Positions 30,677 to 42,972 of a stretch of 64,000 nucleotides of DNA are shown here, piece after piece; the stretch's first letter is position 1; every line of letters starts with the position of its first letter. Source of the DNA: Balanoglossus misakiensis (taxonomy: Eukaryota; Hemichordata); the NCBI GenBank assembly GCA_040954595.2, contig CM082598.2, positions 1,116,001 through 1,180,000 on the forward strand, given 5' to 3'. The notes below the pieces were generated by a model. The model was not told where the DNA came from. It did not search any database and worked only from the letters and a program-made list of their open reading frames with translations. The position numbers were made by a program, and so were the translations under genes.

Positions 30677-33600
30677 CTATTTCACTCGCTTTTGTTGTCT
30701 GCTTCTATAGATGTCGTGCACTGGTGCTTGAATCACATTATCTTCGTCATCAGAATCTTCAGCTCCAAATAAACCTTCTCTTTTCCTTTTCTTGAGATCT
30801 GATTCACCTGGTATGTCTTTTTCGGCAGTGAGACCATTTTCTGTGGGTTCCTCCACTGGGCAAACTGATCAAAACAACAACAAGATGATTTAATAAGATA
30901 TAAATGCAGAAGGAAGTGAATTGATGTATGAAATTTTGCAAAGGACAGCATAGATTGGTGACCTTCTTAGAGCATAACATGAAATTGCATTTTCTTACCC
31001 TCTGGTATTTGACAGTCTGCTAGAGACTGTAGTAAATCATCCACTTTGACAAATGGACCCTGAAATGTCACAAAAGATTCAAATAATGGTAAATACATAT
31101 TTGGCAAATTAAAAGATATTACATTTCTGTACATGCTATACAATGAGGGTTGTAATCCCAATACAGATGGTGTGTTCGAATGTCCGTGAAAAGCATTGAG
31201 CGACGGATGTGTAGTGCAGTGTATGGTCATGGCTTAAGTGCCCTAGGTATGAAACTAAAATCAGACAATACCTGAAAGCATATTGGGGGTGGCAGCTGTG
31301 TGAGAACTTGTGATGCAACAGGAGGAAGAGGGAAAACACCACCCGGAACAGGATGCGATCCAACAGCTGTGTGGAAAAAAAAAGGCAATAATTATTATCA
31401 TGTTTCATGTCATCTGAAAGATCATGATCTAAGGGAAGGGGATGAGTCTAGACCAAGTGTAGCCAACAAGAACTGTATCTGTAAGGTATTTCATGACCTA
31501 TTTCATGAACTAGCACAGTGACCCTAAATTTGATCACAGATTTTGAAACCTTTAACAAGGGACAATAGAAAAATCTGGAAGGGAAAGAAATAATCCTTTC
31601 AGATTTACAAGTTGTACATTTTTAATAGTACATTCTTATCAAATGTGTACTGTCTTTAAAATGAACAAACTAGAGTCATCCAAACACTTACGTGGAAACT
31701 GTCTTGGTTTGAATGGAATCATTTGATTGAGATCCGGTTTGGGATATTCCGGTTTCTGTTCCGTCTCTTCCTCAGTTGTTAAGTTTTCCTGGTTGGACTG
31801 GACTGGCGTGGTCGTTGTAGGTAACGGCAACGTTGGTGTATACATGTACTTCTTAGACAGGTCCTACAATCAAATATAAAATAGTATTATACACCTGTTA
31901 TCTGCTGTACAATACATTTCCGTACATGTACAGTATACATGGTATGCCAAATGTTTCAGCGCAAACAGCGTTGTATGATGAGTACTGGTACTAACAATGA
32001 TCATGGTTGACTTACCTTGTAGACAAGTGCTCTCAATTCCCCAACAGAACATGGATACAGATCCAGGTATCTATACCTATCAACTAGCAAAGTTGTCTCC
32101 CTTTCTTCAAATTCCTGAGAGGAAGGAAAACAGATCAGCTCTCAATCACATCAATAAATATTTCTCTGTGTATAATAGACCATATTTCAGAGTAAGTTGA
32201 TGGGACTGATAACCCCCTCACTCCAACTACAGAAGAGAATGATTACACAGAGAAGAAATCTAGCTTTTGGACAAGCTTATACTATGTAATTCTCACCTCT
32301 TTAAAAACTTGCTGTCTCCTTTTTTCTACTTTTAAAATACTGGATAAATCCCCACACGTGGATTCAAAGTCTTGAAATTTCAGCCAAATCTCTCTGGAAG
32401 GAGAAAGAGCAAATGGTATCATCAACTTTTGATTTGGATCAAACCATAGTGGTGAAAGGGTTAATATGAAACACAAAGTTTGAAACTTACCCTGATTTCT
32501 CTGGGGGAAGATTCCCGGACGTCAAAACTCTTTCAAATAAAACCCTGGTGTTGTTGTCCTCTGTAAGAAAAGAAGTAACAAATGTAACCTGATTATAACC
32601 AGAAACAGTCATTAATTCATTCATGCTTGTAAATCAGATGTTGCTTTAATAAACAAACAATCTAAAATCATCTTTTGACTTTCAAGTTTTTTCTCACCAT
32701 TTAGATGTGACAGATAGTCAACATAGGACAGGATATAATCTGGGATGTCACCATATTTCTTCAGTCCCAATTCAAAGATCTTGAAGGCCACACTTTTGTC
32801 CTGTGAGGAAAGAATGCAGTTTGTTTTAAAGGTGCACAGTCACCAAAAAACTTGCAAATATCCATTTGTAAGATCAATCTACACTTTGATCAGATCATGT
32901 CTTCTCAATCCATGATTCACACTCTGAGATTGACAATAGTGTGGTTGAGATATTTCTCAAATCCAAAATTTGCCTCACCTTGCTGCAATAATACTCCATC
33001 AAAGCTGCAGCGATGAACACATGGTATTTTGTCCGCACATCTTCTCTCGCTTTCTTGAAGACCAATCTGGCCGATTTGATTCCTTCTGCGCGTCTCGCGA
33101 ATTTCATGTACTGAATGTAAACCTGTGTTGTCAAATAAATTATCCAATGCAGTCAAATGTTTCGTATTAAGCTGGCAGTACATTCTGGACAAATAGCCGT
33201 AAGTCACAGCTCATGGAAACCTGTTCACCCCCATTTCAATCTGTAGAGGTCCAGCTTTATCATAGAAAACACATCATTCGAGCCAAGCCATTATGGTGAA
33301 AGGGGTTCAGACTTACCAATGTTGGATCAATGTCCTCTATGGCAGCTAGTTTTTGATATATACTGTGAGCTTTCTGGAATTTCATACGACTCTGAAAAAG
33401 TAAAAAATCAGCATATCAGAAAGTGATTCATAATATTCTTTGCGGCCATGATATGGGTTTCGCTGACTGAGCAGTACAAGGACTATAAATGTGTTATCAT
33501 AAACCTTTATGGAATCCTAAATTTGCTGTTAAAATTAATAATTTGAAAGTTTCAAATAACACCATAAACTCACCTCTTCAAAATCAGCATAAGCAAAGTA

Positions 33601-36600
33601 TAGTAACATATTTTTCTTCATGAGTGTAGTGATGGCTCTCTCGTAGATCGAAGCTGCTTCATCGCTGAAGATTTTGGAATTATTCACATCCTGAAATAGA
33701 TTTGGAAAATATAAAAGACAATCAATAGTCGTGTTGATTGACTGACTGTCTGTTTGTTTGTTTGTTTGTTACCAGGACAAGAAATGGGTGTTATTGATAG
33801 CTTAAAATTCTTACCCCTTTTTCTGACATGAGTTTGCTGGACTGTTCCAGATACTGAGCTGCTTCGTACCAAATATCTGGGTGGTGTCCCAAACACAGTA
33901 AACACTGTTCGTACGCAAACATAACTGCAAGAAAACAACAACACGATTTACTCCTTAGATACATCAATATCAGTTTCCTTGCAATGTTCTTATCGATTCA
34001 GAAAAACTTTCATTGGTGTATTACAATAAAAAATCACTGTGCCTATTCATCAACATCCAACTTCCCTACAGTTATATCTCATGAAGTATGGAGATATCTG
34101 GTCAAAGTTTTTCAACAGACATCAAACTAAGAGATTCCACTAGCTCTTTGCTTTACAGCGGATCATACCTTGCCATGGCTCACAAATTGGGGGGTTATGA
34201 GGGCTGGGAAACTGAGACAAAACTATTAAACTACGTGATCAAACCCACCTCTCTTTGTGATTAGAGTCTGGTCTTCCGTTCTAAGAGGATTGGCCTTTTC
34301 CCAAGCGATATACTTCTTCCATAAATCCACTTGTTTCGCTTCATCCGGAGTTCCAGTGGGCGGAACAGACGGCATATTCCGGTTCAATCCTCGTGTCACT
34401 GCTTCGTATTCCTGAGAAATGAAAAATCAACATCACATGGAAATATGAGACAATTTAAAAAGAAATGTCCTATGAGAATAAAGCCCAGTGATATGCTACT
34501 TGGCACAATGAGGAAAGATGATGATGATGCTTAGAATTCGTTACCTTGGCAACTCGCCTTGCATTCATGTAGTCTCTACTCCTGTCATCTATCATCTTCT
34601 TGGCAATCAACGGATTAATACTCTGCTCATCAAGACAATCAGAAAAAAAACATAAATACATATTCTCTTAGAAGTCACAATTTTACCGAATAACTTCTAA
34701 CTCTAATACTAACTTATTTAACAAACTATCTGATGTTAAAACAGACAATATTGAGATTGAATTGCAAGGCATTCATTTCTTATAAATAATATTACTCACA
34801 TTTTCATAATTATTGTACTCTCTCCATAACTGTTCTATATTAATCATCGGGTTGATGCAACCTCTTTGGTAGACTCGTCGTACTGCAGTTATTCTTTGAT
34901 TCTCTGCGTAAGAACCAACAGCTTCTCTGAGGGGTGGACAGATCAAGAAAAGATTGTATTATACTGTACTGTATTGTATTGTATTGTATTGTATTGTATT
35001 GTATTGTATTGTATTGTATTGTAAAGACAAGATTATGACAAAGCATCAATGAGAAAACCAGAATAACTTGATACTTACACGCCTTTTAGAAAGATGATAT
35101 AATCTGCCCATATTTGAAATGACATAATATCCATTCCCATTTTGTCTAAAGCAAAGTCGTACGCCTGTGCCATTTTCTCTCTGTATGAGGGCAGACTTCC
35201 TTTGGTTTCCTTCACGTACGACAGATAACATTTCCAGAGGTCGATATTTAAGACTTTCATCAAACAACGCTGAAACAACTGCCGAGAAGAAAGATGAAGA
35301 GTCAGATACATTGTAAAATATGTATCGCTTGTTTCCATTTTGGCATGGATGTCTTGCTGAAAGTCTTAAGATTTTGACTCCCCTTGGAAACCTTTAAATA
35401 TAGTGCGAGGGATTTCTTCCAAGTCTCAAATGGGTAACCTTTCAATACAAATGAATTTGACTACATGTATATGTATACAGGTTATGTTACATGTACATGT
35501 ATGAAGAAAGATACGGGGCATTTCATCATGCTTCAGAGATTTGAACAAGAAACTGTAGTATATACACAAAACAAAAATACAGAAAACAAAGGGAAAAGAT
35601 ACAGTTATTAAATGTCCCTTAAAAAACTGAGCTGTAAGAGGGGGCAAGACACTTGTGAGTTTACACTACACTAACCTTTTCCACTCTCTCAAACGCCCGG
35701 CATTTCATCTGCAAGCAAAAAAGGAAACACGGAAATTATGGCAACCGAAACCAACTGCCAATTGGTTGGGAATGGAACTGTACAATTTTAGACCAGGAGT
35801 AGATTTATTGAGTTTGCATTAGTTTTTTCTCTTTAATCATGCAAGGAGTGACACAGAAAAAAAGTATTTTACAATGATTTTATGTCAGGTATTCTTTATT
35901 ACAGAAACCTTTTCTATTTCTTATAATTGATGAGACAACTCTACAGAGGTTTAAAGTGGTTCCAAAGAGATTATCCATTCCAAGCAAATCGTTTTCCGAT
36001 CTAAAATGTAAGGACTGCAAGTCTGCATTTTGTGATGCTGCATAGTGTTAGATATAACATAGTGTCCCTCTCATTTTCACCACAATGGTTAAGTCCATTG
36101 TTTTCTATGGCATAATTGGACCTCTGAAATTGGGAATGGGGGTGAAAGGGGGTCATATGGAAAATGCTATGTGAATGTAATGTGTGTGTTCAAGTGCGTT
36201 TGACTTCGTTCATTATGGTAAACTTTAAAAGTATCATGAGATCATTTTTGTGATCTTTTTTCTGGTGCAATTTGGATTTTGTACTATGTACATGTATAAA
36301 GTTATGAACATTACTTTATGATTCAAATCTAGCATATCGTTCAAGAAGAAATTGGCAATATCTTGAAGTTTTTAATTTGTGAGTGCTATAAAAGTTGATC
36401 ACCAAAACCCAAAGAAAACCTTCAATTTTGTTTGTATCTGCATTTAGTTAAGTTTCTTCAGGATTCACTGAGAATTCTTACGTTAAACTTCTAGTGACTA
36501 GCCATCTTTGGGTTTTGTTGATGTGGTCAAAACCACAGTCACCACGGTGACGAGACAAAGTAGAATTACTCAGAGGACACAATAAAGACAGAGACATCCT

Positions 36601-39022
36601 TTTTTTTCAGTTTTGCTACTTTTAATAGCAGCAACAATTACCATGGATACACAAAAATGTTACTTTATAATCAGATCAAATAGATACATGGATGTAACAT
36701 TACCCCTATCCCCATCCTACATCATGACACACACTATCCTACATCAATGCTCAAGCATTTGGACTGTGATTGTCTCACGGGAACACACACTATCCTATAC
36801 TGTTTTTTTTAATTCTATAAAGCTTGGAGAATACAGGTATGGAGATACACATTGCCATGGTAAAAACTATGCTAACACATGCATCCATACACACGCATTG
36901 CCGTGAAAAATATATCAAAATCATAACAGACTTCTGTACATATGCATACACGTGAAAATGTAACAAGCACAACCAAATCAGCTGACTCGTGCATGTACTT
37001 GTACATACACACACACACATTTGCATACAACAGATACATCCAACTCACTGTTCATGACTGTAACATGTATGTGTACACTGGCACACAACAGATGAAACAC
37101 ACTCACAGCTTATGACTGATGCATGAATGCGTGCACACACACACACACACGCACTGCCAAGATAGAGAAAACTGTATTCATACCATGTCACTCGCACATA
37201 CAAATGGCTCGGACTACTGCAAACAAACCACAACTAGCAACTTATCACTGATTCATGCGAACTTCCATGTTATCAACCATACACAATAAAATACAAAAGT
37301 ATGCATTAAAAATCCATGCTGATATGTTACACACATCCTGACAGACTCAACCTCAATCATATCATTGTAACACACACACACAGTAACACACACACCCACA
37401 CACACATACACAGATTAACAGAGACACACCACAACCATTTCCAAACACTTTCACACTTCATCTCACAACCATGAAATCTCAAAGAAATGGAGACATGGGT
37501 CAATAAAGACACAGACTCACAGAAGACTCAAGACACCCAGGCAATGCATCGCAATGTGTTCAAATTATTATCAGATATCTTAATTATTGCACTTTAATGT
37601 TGCAAAAATGCAGTAATGGTAAAAAAATGCAAGTTTTTACAGGTTAAAAAAATACCCTTGACTGTACACAAAACTGATTTAAACTCCTCACTGGTAGGAA
37701 TAGAAATATAAGGAAGAGAGAGAGAAAAGTTTCTAGTAAAACTCTGGTTGATCTGTGTGAATAAGTTAATACACGCATCAGCTTGTATCGCGACCCAAAT
37801 ACTTGTGTCTACAGGCTCCGAGATCGGATCAATGTGCTATGTAACACTCTGTCATAAGAACATCGTAGAAGTTGATGAACACTACACTCACTATATAGCA
37901 TGCAACCTCTTACTTTGTGATAAAGCACTCCATTTTTCCGTTACAAAAATCACTCTAGAAAATTAAAAGAAAGATAAGAACGGAGTAATAGTAACCTCAG
38001 CTTCAATGTAAATCTTCCAATATCTTCCAGCGTTCGGATACTGGGCCACTAGACGTTCATAGATCTTCCTTGCTTTGTCAGTGGGTTGGGTCTGCAAATT
38101 TAGAATATAAGAAATCTTCTGTTTTATTTCAGGTAGTCAATGCGATACCACAGGCTTCAACTCACATGTTAATTGGTTGTTACAACTACCATCTCAAAAG
38201 TTGACCAAAACACCTGCAAAATTCACTATTTTTCACCTTCACATATTTCACAAATTACCCAAAATGAACAAACTCATCAATTCATTTTATATTACCTGAG
38301 CTTCTCGAATCAAAACACTCCATGCTTCTGTGTCATACGGATGACTTTCAATCCGTTTCTCTGCCTTCTTCACTTTTTCCGGGACATAATTCTGTAAATG
38401 GACAAGGAAATTTGTGAAAGGAATCATATACATATACATGTATGATCATTCACACAAACACTTTAAAAACCTTCTGTGACTGCCTGTAATCTCAACAAGT
38501 TAGACAAAAAAGATCAGTCATGGCTATGACTCCCAACACCAGATCAAGCATTGGTGTATAATTTCTGCCTTACACCAGTACCAAGATCATTTAAAATATT
38601 GCCCAACACATTTTAAAATGTATTTCTGAATTTAATATTCTGTAAAATCTAAGTAAAACAGAAGAAATGTACATCAGGACATGTTAAGAAAGTGACATGT
38701 TTTGACCAATCAGAAGTGGTTTGGTGTATGTTTCAGGTGCGCAGAATCATTGCAACTGACCAATCAGAATTGCCCGGGTCTGAATTAATACGTCAATCTG
38801 ACGATCAATCGATTGCTGGATCGCCGTGTCTGTGCATCTTCTATCTGCGCTGCAATTTCTATTTTTAGCTGAGACGCAGAAGCTCTGATACACGCCATCT
38901 TTACATACATGTACACAGTCCAGCGAGAGCGAACCAAATCCTTCACGTGCAGCAAACATTAATAATAACGGCATTTTAAGGTTTATACCTACCTCAATGT
39001 CTTCCATGTCTTGGTGCGACAT
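30677..39022 (-). CDS. CSTF3: cleavage stimulation factor subunit 3 (CstF77)
   Basis: Scaffold of CstF, which recognises the downstream element in pre-mRNA 3'-end cleavage; nuclear. Twenty exons in gene order: 38993-39022, 38296-38391, 37996-38091, 35676-35708, 35079-35278, 34800-34926, 34545-34622, 34249-34411, 33815-33924, 33574-33690, 33317-33391, 32979-33122, 32698-32800, 32491-32560, 32297-32393, 32016-32114, 31692-31863, 31272-31366, 30999-31059, 30677-30864. The total is 2154 nt and 717 aa, exactly the human length. HAT repeats cover roughly residues 20-545 (e.g. [36 protein letters not shown]). The Pro-rich linker has [20 protein letters not shown], then [18 protein letters not shown], and the protein ends [14 protein letters not shown]. 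Exons 1 and 4 are only 30 and 33 nt. Intron 3 is 2.3 kb and CA-rich. Confidence 0.96.
32426..32464 (-). mobile_element. TTAA-MITE family A, half copy in a CSTF3 intron
   Basis: Only the first 40 bp (gene strand TTAACCCTTTCACCACTATG) are recognisable; the TTAA lies about 27 nt after the donor following exon 14. Confidence 0.65.
33222..33309 (-). mobile_element. TTAA-MITE family A, 8 nt into a CSTF3 intron
   Basis: The intron after exon 11 reads gtaagtcTGAACCCCTTTCACC on the gene strand, continuing to the TCATAGAAAAC core and ending GGGGGTGAACAGG. The terminal TTAA is mutated to TGAA. Confidence 0.75.
34962..35024. repeat. (GTATT)n microsatellite
   Basis: About eleven near-perfect copies of a pentanucleotide in a CSTF3 intron. 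Confidence 0.9.
35709..37995. other. long CSTF3 intron with CA-rich stretch
   Basis: 2.3 kb intron between the third and fourth coding exons. It contains a family A MITE (36072-36154, plus orientation) and, from about 36600 to 37440, many ACAC/CATACA tracts including short (CA)n runs at 37006-37018, 37133-37150 and 37372-37412. No coding region seen. Confidence 0.6.
36072..36154 (+). mobile_element. TTAA-MITE family A in CSTF3 intron 3
   Basis: Recognisable from TTTTCACCACAATGG through TCCATTGTTTTCTATGG to GGGGGTGAAAGGGGG; terminal TTAA is lost at both ends. Mid-intron position. Confidence 0.75.
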
Positions 39023-39616
39023 CTTGAGACTTCAAATAAAACAAATTACACCATCTACAAACGCTATTTTGTCAATTTTAGTTTATTCTCTTGTCCAAAC
39101 CTCACAAAAACACTACAGCCCAGCTTCCATCATGGCGTCCAAAAGTCCCGGATGCAGACTATAGAGGGCGCTAAGTAATGCGTACGTGACTTACGTGATC
39201 AATGGTAATAAACCTGCAATTCTCGTCAAAACAAGTAAAAAGTGTGATTTAACTCCGGATATATATGAAATTGTGTTTCCAAAGAAACATGTGAGAATGT
39301 TAGGTGTACGAAAAGTGTACTTTGGAACGATATCAGCCGTGTCCAATGTTTCATTGTGACATACACAATGGAATTGTGATGTGTGACGTTTACAGAGAAA
39401 TGTACATGACGTTGCAAATTACGTCATATAATAGAGAGGGCGTGACCGCCAGCGCAAAATATATTAATTGTGATGCGTTGCATTGTTATGTTCAGATAAT
39501 AACATTAGCTTGTCAAGTTTACTTCAAGAGTTAGTTTTACAGTGCGTACACTCCTTTATGCGACGTTCACCAGGAAAAGTCACAAATTCTCTTGTTTTTT
39601 CTGACTTTTACGCGAA
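39023..39616. other. divergent CSTF3 / tubulin promoter region
   Basis: About 600 bp between the two start codons. Contains TGACGTTG and TTACGTCA (near 39408-39425), which are CRE-like, but no clear TATA box close to the tubulin start. No coding region. Confidence 0.4.
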
Positions 39617-41393
39617 ATGCGTGAAATAGTCCTATGTCAAGCCGGGCAATGTGGAAACCAAATTGGCTCGAAGGTATGTTTACACAAGTTTACCAGAAAA
39701 ACAAATCAAAGTGGTCGAGTGCACCACACTTTTTACTATTGGCCATGACTCTGGTTTTACACAGACTCTCTCTCTCTCTCCATCTCTCTCTTATTCACTC
39801 TCTCTCTCCCTCCTTCTGCCTCCCTCCCTCCCCCTCTCTCTTCTAGTTTTGGGAGGTGATATCTGACGAACATGGTATCAATTCCACCGGTAACTACCGA
39901 GGCGATTGTCCAGAACTACAACTTGAGAGAATCAACGTCTACTACAATGAAGCCTCGGGTTTGTAATACGCACAGACTAATAGTTTGTATTGCACAGATT
40001 GATCGTCTCATTTTTTTTATTCTGAAGATAGAGGTGCTGTTTTTGTCTATTTTATCAATCTTCTGAACGTTCTGTTTCTCAGGTGGCAAGTATGTTCCTC
40101 GCGCTGTGTTGATTGATTTGGAACCTGGGACCATGGACTCCGTTAGATCAGGTCCTTTTGGAAAACTTTTTCGTCCTGACAACTTCGTCTTCGGTAATTA
40201 AAAACTAATATCTTTTGTTTCATATTTATTATCATTATCTGAGCTAACAGATCCAATCTGCGTTCTGTAATTCATTTTAAAAGAAGATAAGACAATTTCG
40301 CATTCTTGGATTTCGTCCCAAAGGCCAAAATGGTGCTGGTAACAACTGGGCCAAGGGCCACTACACAGAGGGTGCCGAATTGGTCGACGAGGTGCTGGAT
40401 GTCATGCGAAGAGAAGCGGAGTCATGTGACTGTCTCCAGGGGTTCCAGCTCACCCACTCTCTGGGTGGGGGTACAGGGTCCGGAATGGGCACCCTCTTGA
40501 TTGGCAAAATCAACGAGGAGTACCCGGATCGAATCATCAATACTTTCTCCGTGGTTCCAAGTCCCAAAGTATCAGACACTGTTGTTGAACCATACAACGC
40601 TACCCTCTCAGTTCACCAGTTGGTTGATAACACCAACGAGACATTGTGTATCGACAATGAAGCTCTCTACGATATCTGCTTCCGTACCCTGAAACTGACC
40701 ACCCCAACCTATGGTGACTTGAACCATCTGGTATCTGCTACCATGAGTGGTGTGACAACCTGCCTGCGTTTCCCAGGTCAGTTGAACGCTGATCTGCGTA
40801 AACTGGCTGTCAACATGGTTCCATTCCCACGTCTCCACTTCTTCATGCCTGGCTTTGCCCCACTCACCAGCCGTGGCAGCCAAAAGTACATGAATCTGAC
40901 AGTTCCTCAGTTGGCTCACCAGATGTTCGACGCAAAGAACATGATGGCAGCCTGCGACCCGAACCACGGTCGCTATCTCACCGTTGCGGCCATCTTCCGC
41001 GGTCGCGTTTCCATGAAAGAAGTTGAAGAACAGATGATGAACGTGCGAAACAGAAACAGTGCTTTTTTCGTCGAATGGATCCCAAACAACATGATAACCG
41101 CCGTCTGCGACATCCCACCACGTGGTCTGAAGATGTCCGCCACCTTCATCGGCAACAACACATCCATCCAAGAGCTCTTCCGTCGAATAGGCGAACAGTT
41201 TCGTATGATGTTCAACCGCAAAGCGTTCTTGCATTGGTACACAGGTGAAGGCATGGACGAGTTGGAGTTCACAGAAGCAGAGTCGAACATCCAGGATCTG
41301 GTCTCTGAATACCAACAGTACCAAGACGCGCCGGTGAACAGTTTCGATGACTATGATGAAGTTGACGAAGAGGAGGAAGAAGGAGAAGCTTAA
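39617..41393 (+). CDS. divergent beta-tubulin isotype
   Basis: Fourth beta-tubulin, 24 kb from the array and on the other strand. Exons 39617-39673, 39847-39958, 40083-40193 and 40324-41393; 449 aa, same three intron positions. Start [19 protein letters not shown] keeps MREI but replaces the usual His-Leu (residues 6-7) by Leu-Cys. Exon 2 carries one extra residue (GDCPELQL for GDSDLQL). The GTP loop [10 protein letters not shown] is intact and no stop interrupts it. The tail is [18 protein letters not shown] and lacks the EGEF axonemal-type motif present in the array copies. Within exon 4, 40653-40882 reads as identical to array copy 3 while the flanks are clearly diverged. Intron 1 ends in a long CT tract. 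Polyadenylation signal at 41518. Confidence 0.96.
39765..39846 (+). repeat. CT-rich tract preceding a tubulin splice acceptor
   Basis: About 80 nt of almost pure pyrimidine (CTCTCT repeats, then CCCTCC) ending in the acceptor ttctag of intron 1 of the divergent tubulin. Confidence 0.85.
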
Positions 41394-41517
41394 AAACTGG
41401 AGAGAAAACAGATGCCGGGCGAAAGTATTTACCCCAAAATGGATAAATTTCAGCAGCATCAACTAGAACACCACAATGATTTGCCTTGTATAAAAATAAC
41501 ACCAGCACAATCGGTGA

Positions 41518-41523
41518 AATAAA
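41518..41523 (+). promoter_or_regulatory. polyadenylation signal of divergent beta-tubulin
   Basis: AATAAA about 125 nt after the stop at 41393. The following segment to 42466 holds no gene that I can see. Confidence 0.6.
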
Positions 41524-42466
41524 TATCACTGTTTTCTCTCCAATAATGTTTTGTCGATTGTTAATACTCAGATGTTATGCCAATATACGGGAGAGTTGAG
41601 TCATAACATCCAGAAAACAGACTCTTAGAAGTATTTGGAAAAACTGACACACACACAAAATATTTCATTTTCCTTAGTATATTATCAACAAAGACAATTA
41701 AATACAATGTGAGATACAACTTGTATTCTCTAAATAAATTTAAAAAGAAAAGAAAACTGAAATAAAATTTCTGTAGAAGTGTACCATTTCAGTGCACACT
41801 TCCTTCCTCAGCAAATTTCACTTTCTAACTCCGAAGTAATTCATATTCAAGTTTTTCGAGACGTCTTAATACTTATTTATCAAATAATTTTCCGGGCCAC
41901 CTTCTTTCAATACAAATGCATCAATATAATTGGTCCTCTCTACCCTTGCTCAATAATTTCAAATGCCAGATGGTACATCAACCCCAGTTTACACGATTTT
42001 TGTCTTTTCAAATGGCAACCAGGAATTGTTTTCTTTTATTCTTTTTTTTCCTGTGTAACTCAGATACAGACACCAAATGGGTTTTAAAATAATGTTATTA
42101 GAGATTATGCGATATGAAAAAGGTACAAATAACAGCTGCAACATCGAAGAAGTTGTATAAAATGTGCAATGTTGCCTAGTCCTGTCCGGACCGTTTGACG
42201 TCTGAGTTGAATTCGAACAGGAGTATCATTTCCTGTACATCGTCTTGACACACTGCAGCCGGTATATCAGTACTTCTTGCCATGAGCGGGCAAAAGCCGC
42301 ACACTCATTGGCTGATCGTACTTCAACTGTCACTTGGACTGCGCAGTATCTTTCGTGTCCTGTGATTGGGTGTCCACAGCGCCTCTCAGATAAGTCATTC
42401 CACAGTTGGAACTGCCACACTTTGTGGAACCAGTTTGGTCAGGTCCAAACTGGATTAAACCGGTTG

Positions 42467-42472
42467 TTTATT
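42467..42472 (-). promoter_or_regulatory. polyadenylation signal candidate of ZFC3H1
   Basis: TTTATT on the plus strand, about 500 nt beyond the ZFC3H1 stop; the 3' UTR would be 42473-42972. Confidence 0.35.
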
Positions 42473-42972
42473 TTCTAAACCAGGAACTAGTTTGATCTAC
42501 ACTACAGTGGTCTATATGGAGCAAGTACATCAAATGGTACTTCTTTGCTGAGGGAAAAGAACGTTAGTGTGTACGTGTGTGCATGAAAGTACATCCCAAA
42601 GAGAAATATTGATAAAGTACAGTTCAAAGATTCTACTTTCAACTCTCAGGATTTTTGCACTGTCAGCTCTTGTGTTTATGAGTTCTTCCAGTGTAAAAAT
42701 CCTGATTTTTTCTAATTTAAAAGAAACCAAACAGTGTGAATGGTGACAGTGGTTTTTGTTTGGGTTTGTTTGTCTGTGAAAGTCAGTCACGTTGCTCTGT
42801 AATGTTACCTGTTGTAGAACTTAGTATTTGAATATGTCATTTTTAAAAGAAAACCAGTGTCACCATGGTACAGTACCATACTCACACACTTCAGCAACAC
42901 CTGTGGCTGACACTGACTATGTAGTACCACTTTGCTGTGCAGTCAAATCCAGTTCCAGCCGGTTTCAGCCAG

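Noticed and set aside
36600-37440. CA-rich repetitive stretch as a possible CRISPR or structured array
   Set aside because: Irregular CA/CATA microsatellite without constant repeats and unique spacers; eukaryotic intron.
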